The notes below the pieces were generated by a model, which was not told the origin of the DNA, did not search any database, and saw nothing but the letters and a program-made list of their open reading frames with translations. This document shows, piece by piece, positions 24,880 through 32,770 of a stretch of 64,000 nucleotides of DNA. Origin of the DNA: Streptomyces cyaneus (GTDB taxonomy: Bacteria > Actinomycetota > Actinomycetes > Streptomycetales > Streptomycetaceae); contig NZ_RQJW01000007.1 in assembly GCF_004028635.1 (NCBI RefSeq), positions 62,001 to 126,000 of the forward strand, written 5' to 3'. The translations under genes and the position numbers were made by a program. Every line of letters begins with the position of its first letter. Position 1 is the first letter of the stretch.

Positions 24880-25740
24880 TCAAGAGAGTTGAAGGAGACC
24901 TCGGAGAAGATCCCGGCTCTCGTCCGGACCCGGGCTGTCCTGCTGAAGCTCCTTCAGCGCCTTCTCGTACTGGGCGACGTCCTCGTGCTTGTCGAGGTAG
25001 AGCGCGCTGGTGAGCTGTTCCAGGTAGACGACGTCCGAGAGGTCGGACTCGGGGAAGCTGAGGATGGTGAAGGCGCCGGACTCGCCGGAGTGACCGCCGA
25101 AGCTGAACGGCATGATCTGCAGGCGCACGTTCGGATGCTGCGAGATCTCGATCAGATGCTGGAGCTGCCCGCGCATGACCTCGCGGTCGCCGTAGGGGCG
25201 GCGCAGGGCCGCCTCGTCCAGGACGATGTGGAACTCGGGAGCGTTCTCGGAGACGAGGTACTTCTGCCGCTCCAGGCGCAGCGCGACCCGCTTCTCGACG
25301 TCTGCCTGGCTCGCGCCCTGCATGCCGCGCCGCACGACCGCGCGCGCGTACGCCTCGGTCTGCAACAGGCCGTGCACGAACTGCACTTCGTACGCGCGGA
25401 TGAGGCTGGCCGCGCCCTCCAGGCCGACGTAGGTGGGGAACCAGCTGGGCAGGACGTCCGAGTAACTGTGCCACCAGCCCGCGACGTTGGCCTCGCGGGC
25501 CAGGGAGAGAAGCGAGGTGCGCTCCGCCTCGTCCGTGATGCCGTACAGCGTCAACAGGTCTTCGACGTCTCGCGTCTTGAAGCTCACCCGGCCCAACTCC
25601 ATCCGGCTGATCTTCGACTCGGAGGCGCGGATCGAGTAACCCGCCGCCTCGCGCGTGATCCCGCGCGCTTCCCGCAGTCGCCTCAGTTGCGAGCCGAGCA
25701 GCATGCGCCGCACCACCGATCCGGGCTCTCCCGCGCTCAC
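24880..25740 (-). CDS. XRE-family regulator with DUF5753 domain
   Basis: GTG 25740 with GGGAGG upstream gives 286 residues. The N-terminal helix-turn-helix (LRRLREARGITREAAGYSIRASESKISRMELGR, about 17-60) is followed by the DUF5753 domain, recognisable by SYSDVLPSWFPTYVGLEGAASLIRAYE and VPGLLQT-like FVHGLLQTEAYARAV. In Streptomyces these regulators are typically encoded beside a DUF397 protein and a HATPase_c protein, as here (26038-26917). Members affect development and antibiotic production. Confidence 0.92.
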   Translation of the reverse strand: MSAGEPGSVVRRMLLGSQLRRLREARGITREAAGYSIRASESKISRMELGRVSFKTRDVEDLLTLYGITDEAERTSLLSLAREANVAGWWHSYSDVLPSWFPTYVGLEGAASLIRAYEVQFVHGLLQTEAYARAVVRRGMQGASQADVEKRVALRLERQKYLVSENAPEFHIVLDEAALRRPYGDREVMRGQLQHLIEISQHPNVRLQIMPFSFGGHSGESGAFTILSFPESDLSDVVYLEQLTSALYLDKHEDVAQYEKALKELQQDSPGPDESRDLLRGLLQLS

Positions 25741-26037
25741 GTTCGCCAGCCTCCCCAACCGTCTTCAGGGCCCGCAGTCTGCCACTAAATCACTTCGAGC
25801 AGTACTCGTCCGATTACAGAGATGGAAAGAAGAGAAGGATTCCTGTCAGGGAGGAGCAAGCAGAAGACAAGGAGAGGGAGTGAAGTTGGCGGAAAAAATG
25901 GCCAACAAGCGGTACGGGAACGTCCAATTCGGTCACGTGCACGTGCATCTGCCCTTGCATCTGCTCTGCGCATCGGAAACCATGGTCCCGCGCAACCGCT
26001 GCATCGCAACGACCGCGAACTCCCGGGAGTGCCTCGC

Positions 26038-26577
26038 ATGGGGACGAATGGATCGACCATGCTCGAGCCGTTACGGCAGGGCCTTCCGCCGCTGGATCCC
26101 GCAGCCGTCTCCAACGCCGCCTCCTGTGCTCTGCCCGCCCGCTACGAAGCGGTGCGCGAGGCGCGGCAGTTCACGCGTCGCACCCTTGACCAGTGGGAAC
26201 TGGGCCATCGCTTCGACGACGTCTGCCTCGTGGTCTCCGAGCTGGTGACCAACGCGCTGCGGCATGCGCTGCCGGCGGGCGCGCAGCGAATGTGCGAGCA
26301 GGCGCCGCCCGTGCGGCTGCATCTGATGCGGTGGACCGAGCGGCTGGTGTGCGCGGTGCGCGATCCCAGCCACGACAGTCCGGTCGCGCGCGATTCCGAT
26401 GACTTCTCGGCGGAGTCCGGGCGGGGGTTGTTCCTTGTCGACTCCTTCAGTGACAGCTGGGGCTGGCATCCGCTTGCGGGGACGTTGAGCGGGAAGGTGG
26501 TCTGGGCGTTGTTCCGGCTGCAGGCGGGGCAGGTCGCGGTGGCGGGGTCCGGGGCTGGAGCGGGGCCGACGGACTGA
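26038..26577 (+). CDS. RsbW-type HATPase_c anti-sigma-like protein
   Basis: ATG 26038 with GGGAG 9 nt upstream gives 179 residues. The single domain is a GHKL ATPase of the anti-sigma serine-kinase kind: N-box VCLVVSELVTNALRHA (about 65-80), G1-like VRDPSHDSPV, and G2-like SGRGLFLVDSFSDSWGW. The C-terminus is Gly/Ala-rich. It is divergent from the XRE gene across a ~300-bp gap in which I recognise no gene, and is convergent with the DUF397 gene. Likely a partner in a small regulatory module, perhaps binding the DUF397 protein or a sigma factor. Confidence 0.88.
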   Translation: MGTNGSTMLEPLRQGLPPLDPAAVSNAASCALPARYEAVREARQFTRRTLDQWELGHRFDDVCLVVSELVTNALRHALPAGAQRMCEQAPPVRLHLMRWTERLVCAVRDPSHDSPVARDSDDFSAESGRGLFLVDSFSDSWGWHPLAGTLSGKVVWALFRLQAGQVAVAGSGAGAGPTD

Positions 26578-26674
26578 TGAAGCGCGGCGCTCGATGGCGT
26601 CGCGGTTCTACGCGCGTTACGGCTCCGATTGGCGCCGAATGCCCTGCATTGTGCCCCGGTTGCAGGATGTTTCT

Positions 26675-26917
26675 TCAGCCCGCGACCAAGTGGTCGAACT
26701 CGCCGTCCTTGATGCCCAGCAGCATCGCCTCGATCTCGGCGCGGGTGTAGACGAGGGCCGGGCCGTCCGGGAAGCGCGAGTTGCGCACCGCCACGTCGCC
26801 GCCGGGCAGTCGCGCGAACTCCACGCAGGAGCCCTGCGAGTTGCTGTGCCTGCTCTTCTGCCAGGCCACCCCGTTCAGATCCGTGGCTGCCATGCCGTTG
26901 TACACGTCGTGGTCCAC
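26675..26917 (-). CDS. DUF397 domain protein
   Basis: GTG 26917 is chosen because GGGGAG lies 7-8 nt upstream, giving 80 residues. DUF397 hallmarks are WQKSRHSNSQGSCVEFA, the VAVRNSRFPDGPALVYTRAEIEAML segment, and the C-terminal FDHLVAG. Proteins of this type are encoded with XRE/DUF5753 regulators in Streptomyces and are proposed to antagonise them. It forms a trio with the genes at 24880 and 26038. Confidence 0.9.
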   Translation of the reverse strand: MDHDVYNGMAATDLNGVAWQKSRHSNSQGSCVEFARLPGGDVAVRNSRFPDGPALVYTRAEIEAMLLGIKDGEFDHLVAG

Positions 26918-27532
26918 AGGTCGCTCCCCGGTGGTGCGGTGGCTCGAGGCCATTGATGCGAGAGGTGGTGCAGTGATGCGCAGTGAGTGCAGTGAGTGCA
27001 GTGAGTGCAGTGGTGATGCAGTGGTCAACTGCTCCCGGATCATAGCTCTGTTCACTTGCAGCTGCATGAGCAGATGCACGTGCACGCGGGGTGTTCCTGC
27101 GGTTACTCCTGTGACGTACGCGGCTCTTCATGCGTTCCAGCGCATGCCCCAGGGTGCGCATCACATGCGTCCGGTTCAAATCCCCCGTGTATTAGGAACA
27201 GACGCGTTCCGCGCCCTTTCTGTTCCACACTTCAAGCGGTTACGGCTGTCCGGCTGTGAGATGGGGATGCCTGCGGCGGCCCGTTGCCATCCGGTGGGGG
27301 TGCGCGTAGCGCCTGCGGGTGCGGTGTGGGTCGGGGCCGCGCCGGGGGGTGTCCGTCCTCGGACCGGCGGTCCCCTTAAGCCAAGAGGTGCCGCGTGTTG
27401 ACGCCGGCCACTGCGGGCGGACACCCCCCGACACGTCCCCTTCCCGCCGTACGCGACTGCGGGCCCGTGGGGGTACGCCCGCCGAGGGCCGGGGGACTTC
27501 GCGGCCCCTTCGCAGTGCCGGCCCAGGCAAAT
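26918..27532. other. Gene-poor intergenic stretch
   Basis: No convincing gene is present. At 26981-27012 a 9-bp unit (CAGTGAGTG) is repeated about three and a half times just upstream of the DUF397 gene. The remainder has locally lower GC around 27030-27260 and several short open frames without conserved features. Confidence 0.5.
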
Positions 27533-27668
27533 CAGCCCGTCCGGTGTCTGATCTGCCCTGCGGCGCTGACGGTCACTTCCCGGCGCAGGCCCGCATCATC
27601 CAGCCCGTCCGGTGTCTGATCTGCCCTGCGGCGCTGACGGTCACTTCCCGGCGCAGGCCCGCATCATC
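27533..27668. repeat. Perfect tandem duplication of a 68-bp unit
   Basis: 27533-27600 and 27601-27668 are identical over 68 bp. Each begins with CAGCCCGTCCGG, and a third partial copy starts at 27669 as part of the next element. Exact identity implies a recent duplication seeded by that motif. Confidence 0.9.
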
Positions 27669-27741
27669 CAGCCCGTCCGGCGTTTGAGGACGAGGCCCCT
27701 TCAGGGCCGAAGCGGGGGTCTGGGGGCCGCAGGCCCCCAGA
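27669..27741. terminator. Streptomyces CAGCCCGTCCGGCGTTTGAG element with terminator hairpin
   Basis: This intergenic element (CAGCCCGTCCGGCGTTTGAG onward) is one I recognise as abundant in Streptomyces genomes. It ends in TCTGGGGGCC (27719-27728) pairing perfectly with GGCCCCCAGA (27732-27741) over a 3-nt loop. It lies 54 bp past the rpsR stop on the minus strand and probably terminates the ribosomal-protein operon. Confidence 0.75.
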
Positions 27742-27794
27742 GGGCCGCGCGTTGGCGCTGGCCAGTCGGCGGTGGCTGGCGGCGCGGGGTGGGC

Positions 27795-28028
27795 TCAGCG
27801 GGTCGCGTAGGGCAGGAGGGCCATTTCCCTCGCGTTCTTGATGGCCCTGGCCAGCTGCTTCTGCTGCTGGGCCGTGACTCGGGTGACTCGGCGGCTGCGG
27901 ATCTTGCCGCGGTCGGAGATGAACTTTCGCAGGAGGTCGGTGTCCTTGTAGTCGATGTAGGTGATCTTGGCCTGGTCCAGAGGGTTGGGGCGGTTTTTGG
28001 TGGGCTTGCGGTCGGGCTTGCGGGGCAT
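27795..28028 (-). CDS. rpsR: 30S ribosomal protein S18 (second copy)
   Basis: A 77-residue S18 with DYKDTDLLRKFISDRGKIRSRRVTRVTAQQQKQLARAIKNAREMALLPY. It lacks the cysteines found in some S18 forms. It is encoded last in a minus-strand set with L33, L31 and a CobW-like GTPase, all cysteine-poor paralogues typical of the Zur regulon in Streptomyces. Start ATG 28028, 6 nt after the GTPase stop. Confidence 0.95.
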   Translation of the reverse strand: MPRKPDRKPTKNRPNPLDQAKITYIDYKDTDLLRKFISDRGKIRSRRVTRVTAQQQKQLARAIKNAREMALLPYATR

Positions 28029-28034
28029 CGGGAG

Positions 28035-29240
28035 TCAGACCTCCAGGAGGGTGTCGAAGGCGGGCGGGAGTTGTTTCCAGGCGTCGCGGCCGGCGGCGTA
28101 CTCGGCGTCGGTCAGGAGGCAGGATTCGAGGAGTTGCTCCAGGCCGTCGCGGTCCAGGGCGGGGGACGTGAAGACCAGGTGCTGGCAGCAGTCGCCGTGC
28201 TCGGGGTGCCAGTCCAGTGCGGCGGCGGCCCGGCGTACCGGCGGGACCATCTCCCAGGCCGCGTCGGGGAGCGAGGCGAGCCAGGGGCCCGCGCTCTCCA
28301 CGCACAGGGCACCCCCTGCGGCGTCCCAGTGGAGCAGGACGTCGGGCTTGTCGGCGAGCCAGAATCGGCCCCGGCTGCGGGCTGCCGCGCAGGTCAGGTC
28401 CTCCAGTGCCTCGTACAGCCGCTCGGGGTGGAAGGGGCGGCGGCGGTGCCAGACGAGGGTGGCGACGCCGTGCGCGTCGGCCTCGGCGGGGAGCAGGGCG
28501 CACGCCGGGTGCTGGGCGGCGGCGGCCGACTCGACGTCGAAGCCGGCCAGGGCTGCCTGAGAGAGGGGCGAGAGTCGGCGGCGGCGAGGCGGCGGAACCG
28601 TCAGGTCGGCGGGTGACCCGAGGGCGGGTGTGTCCGCCGGGTCGCTGTGGGCGATCGGGACCTGGCGCGCCGTGGGGTGGAGTTGGGCGAGCAGCTCGCG
28701 GTCCTCCTCGTCGGCCTCCTCGGAGTCGGCGATGGCGAGGACGGGGGCGTACTCCAGCTGGCGCGCGAAGGTGTCGGCCACCGTGCGCTGGTCGGTCGGC
28801 GCGGCCGCCAGGCCCCGCTCGGCCAAGTCGTCGCCGTTGCCCAGGTAGGGCAGGACCAGCGCCGGGTCGACCGCGGTGATCACGCCGGTGAGCGTGAGCC
28901 CGCCGGCCGTGACCACCTCGGCCATGGCCTTGGGTTCGACCGAGTCCCACAGTTCGACGATCGCCATACGGGTGCCGCCGGTGTCCCGGAGCCGGATCAG
29001 TTCCGGCACCAGGTCCTCGCGCAGGGCGCAGCATGCGCAGTCGTTGACGAGCGGCGTCTCGCCGGCGGTCACGATTCCGGTGGCGTCGCGGATCGTGCGT
29101 ACGACCGTGCCGGCGGTGGCCGTCGCCAGGTCGTGGTGGAGTACGACGCTGTCGGGGACGTCGGCGAGCAGGTGCGCCACGGCCGCCCGGCGGGCGTCGG
29201 TGTGCAGCCCGCCGACGATGACGACGGAGAGGTCGGGCAC
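28035..29240 (-). CDS. CobW/COG0523-type GTPase, putative zinc chaperone
   Basis: A 401-residue protein. The N-terminal half has a variant P-loop region (VVIVGGLHTDARRAAVAHLL), the hallmark metal-binding C-x-C-C in NDCACCALREDL, and a Walker B-like AIVELWDSVEP. The C-terminal CobW_C domain includes RRRPFHPERLYEAL and the HGDCCQHLVF block, which adds Cys/His residues. The canonical GxxxxGK is degenerate, so nucleotide binding needs checking. Its place among zinc-independent ribosomal proteins, with a Zur-like box upstream, points to zinc delivery during starvation. GTG start lies 3 nt after the rpmE stop. Confidence 0.85.
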   Translation of the reverse strand: MPDLSVVIVGGLHTDARRAAVAHLLADVPDSVVLHHDLATATAGTVVRTIRDATGIVTAGETPLVNDCACCALREDLVPELIRLRDTGGTRMAIVELWDSVEPKAMAEVVTAGGLTLTGVITAVDPALVLPYLGNGDDLAERGLAAAPTDQRTVADTFARQLEYAPVLAIADSEEADEEDRELLAQLHPTARQVPIAHSDPADTPALGSPADLTVPPPRRRRLSPLSQAALAGFDVESAAAAQHPACALLPAEADAHGVATLVWHRRRPFHPERLYEALEDLTCAAARSRGRFWLADKPDVLLHWDAAGGALCVESAGPWLASLPDAAWEMVPPVRRAAAALDWHPEHGDCCQHLVFTSPALDRDGLEQLLESCLLTDAEYAAGRDAWKQLPPAFDTLLEV

Positions 29241-29243
29241 GGT

Positions 29244-29501
29244 TCAGCCCTGCTTCCCGTACCGGCGCTCGAAGCGCTCCACGCGGCCGGCGGTGTCCAG
29301 GACGCGAGCCGTGCCTGTGTAGAAGGGGTGGCTGACGTTCGAGATCTCGACGTCCACGACCGGGTAGGTGTTGCCGTCCTCCCACTCGATCGTCTTGCCG
29401 GTGGGCACACCGGCCAGGGTGGAGCGGGTCAGGAAGGCGTGGTTCGCGGCGCGGTCGCGGAAGACGACAGGGCCGTAGGACGGGTGGATTCCGTTGCGCA
29501 T
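29244..29501 (-). CDS. rpmE2: 50S ribosomal protein L31 type B (zinc-independent)
   Basis: An 85-residue type B L31: MRNGIHPSYGPVVFRD, TYPVVDVEISNVSHPFYTG and the RVERFERRYGKQG end. It lacks the CxxC zinc knuckle, consistent with replacing the zinc form during zinc limitation. ATG 29501; the preceding gene (rpmG) ends 9 nt upstream. Confidence 0.96.
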   Translation of the reverse strand: MRNGIHPSYGPVVFRDRAANHAFLTRSTLAGVPTGKTIEWEDGNTYPVVDVEISNVSHPFYTGTARVLDTAGRVERFERRYGKQG

Positions 29502-29509
29502 GGCGGTGG

Positions 29510-29674
29510 TCAGCGCTCCTCTCGGAAGTCGACGTGGCGGCCGGCGACCGGGTCGTACTTGCGCAGGGTCATGCGGTCCGGGTCGTTGCGGCGGTTCTTA
29601 CGGGTCACATAGGTGAAGCCGGTGCCGGCGGTGGACCGGAGCTTGATGACCGGGCGGAGTTCGTTGCGTGCCAT
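29510..29674 (-). CDS. rpmG2: 50S ribosomal protein L33 (zinc-independent)
   Basis: A 54-residue L33 (MARNELRPVIKLRSTAGTG to FREER). The body TYVTRKNRRNDPDRMTLRKYDPVAGRH is characteristic. There are no cysteines, so this is the C-minus form. ATG 29674 is the first gene leftward of the candidate Zur box at 29688-29702. Confidence 0.95.
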   Translation of the reverse strand: MARNELRPVIKLRSTAGTGFTYVTRKNRRNDPDRMTLRKYDPVAGRHVDFREER

Positions 29675-29687
29675 GCTGCTATCTTAC

Positions 29688-29702
29688 TGAAAATGAATTC
29701 CA
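29688..29702. promoter_or_regulatory. Candidate Zur box between divergent ribosomal-protein operons
   Basis: TGAAAATGAATTCCA resembles the Streptomyces Zur consensus as I recall it (TGAAAATGATTTTCA), matching at 12-13 of 15 positions; 5 of 7 arm positions are symmetric. It lies 13 bp from the rpmG start and 34 bp from the rpmB start, as expected for shared repression in zinc-replete cells. Confidence 0.75.
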
Positions 29703-29735
29703 TTAACAGCTGCGCTTGAGGAGAGGTTCGTCACC

Positions 29736-29972
29736 GTGTCCGCCCACTGCATGCTGACCGGCGCCCAGCCCGGTTTCGGCAACACCATTTCCCACTCACA
29801 TCGGCGGACCTCCCGCCGTTTCGACCCCAACATCCAGACCAAGCGCTACTGGCTGCCGAGCGAGGGCCGCCATGTGCGGCTGCGGCTGAGCGCCAAGGGG
29901 ATCAAGACGGTCGACGTCATCGGCGTCGAGGCGGCCGTCGCCCGTATCCGCGCGCGGGGAGTGAAGGTCTGA
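29736..29972 (+). CDS. rpmB2: 50S ribosomal protein L28 (zinc-independent)
   Basis: GTG 29736 follows GAGGAGAGG and gives 78 residues. L28 features: CMLTGAQPGFGNTISHSHRRTSRRFDPNIQ and KRYWLPSEGRHVRLRLSAKGIKTVD. Only one cysteine is present, so the paired-Cys zinc site is missing. Its stop overlaps the rpsN ATG by one base. Confidence 0.95.
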   Translation: MSAHCMLTGAQPGFGNTISHSHRRTSRRFDPNIQTKRYWLPSEGRHVRLRLSAKGIKTVDVIGVEAAVARIRARGVKV

Positions 29973-30277
29973 TGGCCAAGAAGAGCAAGATCGCCAAGAA
30001 CGAGCAGCGGCAGGAGGTCGTCGCACGGTACGCCGAGCGGCGGGCCGAGCTGAAGGGGATCATCCGTCGGCCGTCGTCCACGGACGCCGAACGGCTCGCC
30101 GCGCAGCGGGAGTTGCGGCGGCAGCCGAGGGACGCGAGCGCCACGCGGGTGCGGAACCGGGACCAGGTGGACGGGCGGCCGCGCGGGTACTTCCGTGCGT
30201 TCGGGCTGTCCCGCGTGAGCCTGCGCGGGCAGGCTCACGCCGGGTATCTGCCGGGGGTGCGCAAGGCGTCCTGGTAA
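29972..30277 (+). CDS. rpsN2: 30S ribosomal protein S14 (zinc-independent, long form)
   Basis: A 101-residue S14 (MAKKSKIAKNEQRQEVVARY). The long form has no CxxC zinc motif: RPRGYFRAFGLSRVSLRG and the end LPGVRKASW. It is co-transcribed with rpmB2. A perfect 12-bp hairpin (30213-30240) lies in its 3' codons. Confidence 0.95.
   Translation: MAKKSKIAKNEQRQEVVARYAERRAELKGIIRRPSSTDAERLAAQRELRRQPRDASATRVRNRDQVDGRPRGYFRAFGLSRVSLRGQAHAGYLPGVRKASW
30213..30240 (+). other. Perfect hairpin inside the rpsN2 3' coding region
   Basis: GCGTGAGCCTGC (30213-30224) pairs exactly with GCAGGCTCACGC (30229-30240) over a 4-nt loop, within codons for SRVSLRGQAHAG. It could be an intragenic attenuator or an mRNA-stabilising element, or coincidence under codon constraint. 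Confidence 0.4.
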
Positions 30278-30389
30278 GTCCGGCAGGTCCTGAAGATCCG
30301 GCTACGACTCCCTGGTAACTTGCTGCGGTCGTTTCGGCCCGGTGGGCCGGCTCGGCCGTATGCCGACCGCTACAGCTTGGGAGCCTCCA

Positions 30390-30926
30390 GTGACCTCGGC
30401 GAATTTCTCGCGTACGCGCACGATGTCGGGCCGACGGATGCGGGTCGCGGTCGTGGCCGCGTCCCTGGCGGGCGCGCTCGCGCTGACCGCGTGCAGCGGC
30501 GATGGCGACTCCGACTCCAAGGACGACACCAGCCCCAGTGCTTCCGCGACCGCCGGTGCCGACACCGGCGGCGGGACCGGGGGGTCGGGCTCGGCCTCCG
30601 GTGACCTGGAGGGCAGTTGGCTGGCCACGACCGACGGCAAGGCGGTCGTGCTGGTCGTCACCGGCACGGAGGCCGCCCTCTTCACCACCGGCGGGACCGT
30701 GTGCAGCGGGAGCGCCGGAGAGCAGGACGGGATGCGGATGGTCCGCCTCAAGTGCCCGGACGGCAACAAGGACCGGGCGGTCGGGATGGTCGACTCCGTC
30801 GGCAAGACGCAGCTGAAGGTGACCTGGGAGGGCGCTCTCGGCGCGGAGACCTACACCAAGGCGCAGGGCGGGAAACTCCCTACGGGGCTGCCTACGGGGC
30901 TGCCTACGGCCGGCCTGGGATCGTGA
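30390..30926 (+). CDS. Putative secreted lipoprotein
   Basis: GTG 30390 follows GGGAG by about 7 nt and gives 178 residues. A basic n-region (RTRTMSGRRMR), an Ala/Leu hydrophobic core and the lipobox LTAC place the mature N-terminus at Cys ~33. A Ser/Gly/Asp/Thr-rich linker (about 34-70) follows, then a small domain with two Cys (TVCSG, LKCPDGN) that could form a disulphide. It ends in a PTGLPTGLPTA repeat from a 12-bp DNA duplication. I do not recognise the domain. Confidence 0.78.
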   Translation: MTSANFSRTRTMSGRRMRVAVVAASLAGALALTACSGDGDSDSKDDTSPSASATAGADTGGGTGGSGSASGDLEGSWLATTDGKAVVLVVTGTEAALFTTGGTVCSGSAGEQDGMRMVRLKCPDGNKDRAVGMVDSVGKTQLKVTWEGALGAETYTKAQGGKLPTGLPTGLPTAGLGS

Positions 30927-31001
30927 TGTTTGATCAGTGAACGTCCGCCCGATCAGTTCGGTGATTGCCGTCCGGTCACCGGCGTAACTCCAAGAGGACC
31001 C

Positions 31002-31526
31002 ATGCGCGCCACTTCCCTCACCGTCGCCGCCCTCGCCGCGGCCCTGCTCCTGACCGGCTGCGACGACGGCGGGGGCGAGGCCGACAGCAAGGACAGTACG
31101 GCCGGTTCCTCCTGCGCCGACAAGGTGGCCGTGCAGTTCGGGCCCGCCAACGCCGCCCCCGCCGCCGGGGACACCGGCAACGTGCCCGTCACGATCACCA
31201 ACCGCAGCGGCGCCGAGTGCACCCTGGACGGGCTGCCCGCCGTCGAGCTCTCCGCGGGCGACACCGTGACCGACGTCCCGACCGACAAGGCCGCGGGGGC
31301 GAAGAAGACGACCCTCGTGAAGGAAGCCTCCACGTCCTTCACCCTCACCTATGTCCGGGGCGAGAAGGGCGGCAGCACGAGCCTCGCCGTGGGGAAGGTG
31401 GAGATCCATCTGCCCGGGTCCAGCAAGCCGCACAGCTTCAAGTGGTCGTACGGCGATGTCGCGCTGAAGAGCGACGGGCAGGCCCCGAACGCCTCGGTGA
31501 GCGGGTTCCAGCAGTCCGGCGACTGA
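31002..31526 (+). CDS. DUF4232-type lipoprotein
   Basis: ATG 31002 after CAAGAGGACCC gives 174 residues. The signal peptide ends at lipobox LLTGC (Cys ~22). The mature part has the DUF4232 layout: an early Cys (SSCADKVAVQFG), NVPVTITNRSGAECTLDGLPAVEL with the second Cys, and TLVKEASTSFTLTY. These are common secreted proteins of actinobacteria with no known function. It lies 75 bp after the previous lipoprotein gene. Confidence 0.83.
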   Translation: MRATSLTVAALAAALLLTGCDDGGGEADSKDSTAGSSCADKVAVQFGPANAAPAAGDTGNVPVTITNRSGAECTLDGLPAVELSAGDTVTDVPTDKAAGAKKTTLVKEASTSFTLTYVRGEKGGSTSLAVGKVEIHLPGSSKPHSFKWSYGDVALKSDGQAPNASVSGFQQSGD

Positions 31527-31541
31527 GGCGACCGACGCGGT

Positions 31542-32675
31542 TCAGTCGAGCGGCCGGCGGTGGGCCATCTGCGCCCGGTCGGCCGCCTCCGCGCCCTCGA
31601 CCCAGCCCGCCTCGTCGCTGACGCCGCGCAGGCGGGTCGTGGTCGTCTCCGGGAACATGCGGTCCAGCCGGTCGGTGACCGCCACTTCGCGGGAGGCGAG
31701 GACCGGGAGCAGGTCGTCGGTCACCGGCGTCTCGGCGGCGGCCCGCAGCCGGGTTCCGACGCGGTGGGCGTAGGCCGCCAGGAACGACTGCCGGAAGGTC
31801 TTGGTCCGCTTGCGGCCGCCCGCACGCTGGGCCGCCTCCGCCTTCGTCATCGCCGTCGTGGCCTGCACGAGGAGCGAGGTGTAGAGGAGTTCGACCACCT
31901 CCAGGTCGGCCTCGAAACCGACGACCGTGGAGAAGCCGAACGGTTCGTTCCACACGGCCCGGCAGTGGTTGACGGTCGCCACCGCGTCCAGCAGGACGGC
32001 CTTCGCCTGCTCGTACGGCGGTTCCACCCCGATCCGGCAGGCCCCGGGCGCGTCGTGCGACGGCGCCTGCGCGTCCAGCAGTGCCTCGTCGATGCTGTGC
32101 CGTGCCATCAGCTCCTGCGCCTTGGCGGTGAGCGCCTCCGCCTCCTGCGGGAAGCCGGTCGCCTCCGCCTTCGCCAGCAGGGCGCGGATGCGGGTGAGCA
32201 TGCGGGACGCGGGCTTGGGGTGCCTGGTCGGCGGCCCGGCCTGCTCATCCAGGGGTTCGAGCGCGGGCAGACGCAGCAGCAGGCGGTACAGCTCCAGGAC
32301 GGCCGTCGCGTGCGAGAAGCGGTCGGTTCGGGGTGGGGTTTCGGCGGGCAGGTCGTCGAGCTGCGCCGTCCACCGGGGGCCGCGGGGGCGGTCGTACGGC
32401 GCCTGGGAGCGGATCAGCGCCGCGAGCAGTCGTACGTGTACGTCGTCCAGGTCGCGGCGTACCAGCCGTACGACGTCGGCGGGCTGCCAGCCGCGTCGCC
32501 AGGCCGCCGCGAGGAACTCCTGCCCGCGCCGGTCGAGTTCGGCGTCCGCGGCGGGGTCGGCCGCGAGGAGGGAGGCGCCGGTGTCGAGGGCGGTGTCGGT
32601 GTCGGCGTAGAGGGCGTACTCGAAGGCCCGGTCGACGGGGCCGGGCGTATCGCTCGAACTGTTCGTGCTGCTCAC
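31542..32675 (-). CDS. DUF2786 domain protein
   Basis: A 377-residue cytosolic protein from GTG 32675. The DUF2786 module is visible as RIRALLAKAEATGFPQEAEALTAKAQELMARHSID (about 160-195). The C-terminal half has WNEPFGFSTVVGFEADLEVVELLY, KTFRQSFLAAYAHRVGTRL and an end resembling the SprT-like-neighbour segments seen in related phage and chromosomal proteins. Function unknown. It is convergent with the lipoprotein gene by 15 bp. Confidence 0.82.
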   Translation of the reverse strand: MSSTNSSSDTPGPVDRAFEYALYADTDTALDTGASLLAADPAADAELDRRGQEFLAAAWRRGWQPADVVRLVRRDLDDVHVRLLAALIRSQAPYDRPRGPRWTAQLDDLPAETPPRTDRFSHATAVLELYRLLLRLPALEPLDEQAGPPTRHPKPASRMLTRIRALLAKAEATGFPQEAEALTAKAQELMARHSIDEALLDAQAPSHDAPGACRIGVEPPYEQAKAVLLDAVATVNHCRAVWNEPFGFSTVVGFEADLEVVELLYTSLLVQATTAMTKAEAAQRAGGRKRTKTFRQSFLAAYAHRVGTRLRAAAETPVTDDLLPVLASREVAVTDRLDRMFPETTTTRLRGVSDEAGWVEGAEAADRAQMAHRRPLD

Positions 32676-32732
32676 CCGGCGATGGTGCCACGGGGCGAGC
32701 GCGGCCCGGCTGGGGCGGCCGGGGAAATTCCG

Positions 32733-32762
32733 TTGTGACGCGGGGTGGGCCGCGCCTAGCTT
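32733..32762 (+). promoter_or_regulatory. Leaderless promoter for the GNAT gene
   Basis: TTGTGA (32733-32738) and TAGCTT (32757-32762) are 18 bp apart, and the ATG at 32771 follows the -10 by 8 nt. No RBS is present, so the transcript probably begins at or next to the start codon. Confidence 0.6.
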
Positions 32763-32770
32763 CCGGCCCC

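Noticed and set aside
27171..27186. tRNA-like T-arm (GGTTCAAATCC)
   Set aside because: The flanking 5-bp stem does not pair, and no acceptor or anticodon stems can be built around it.
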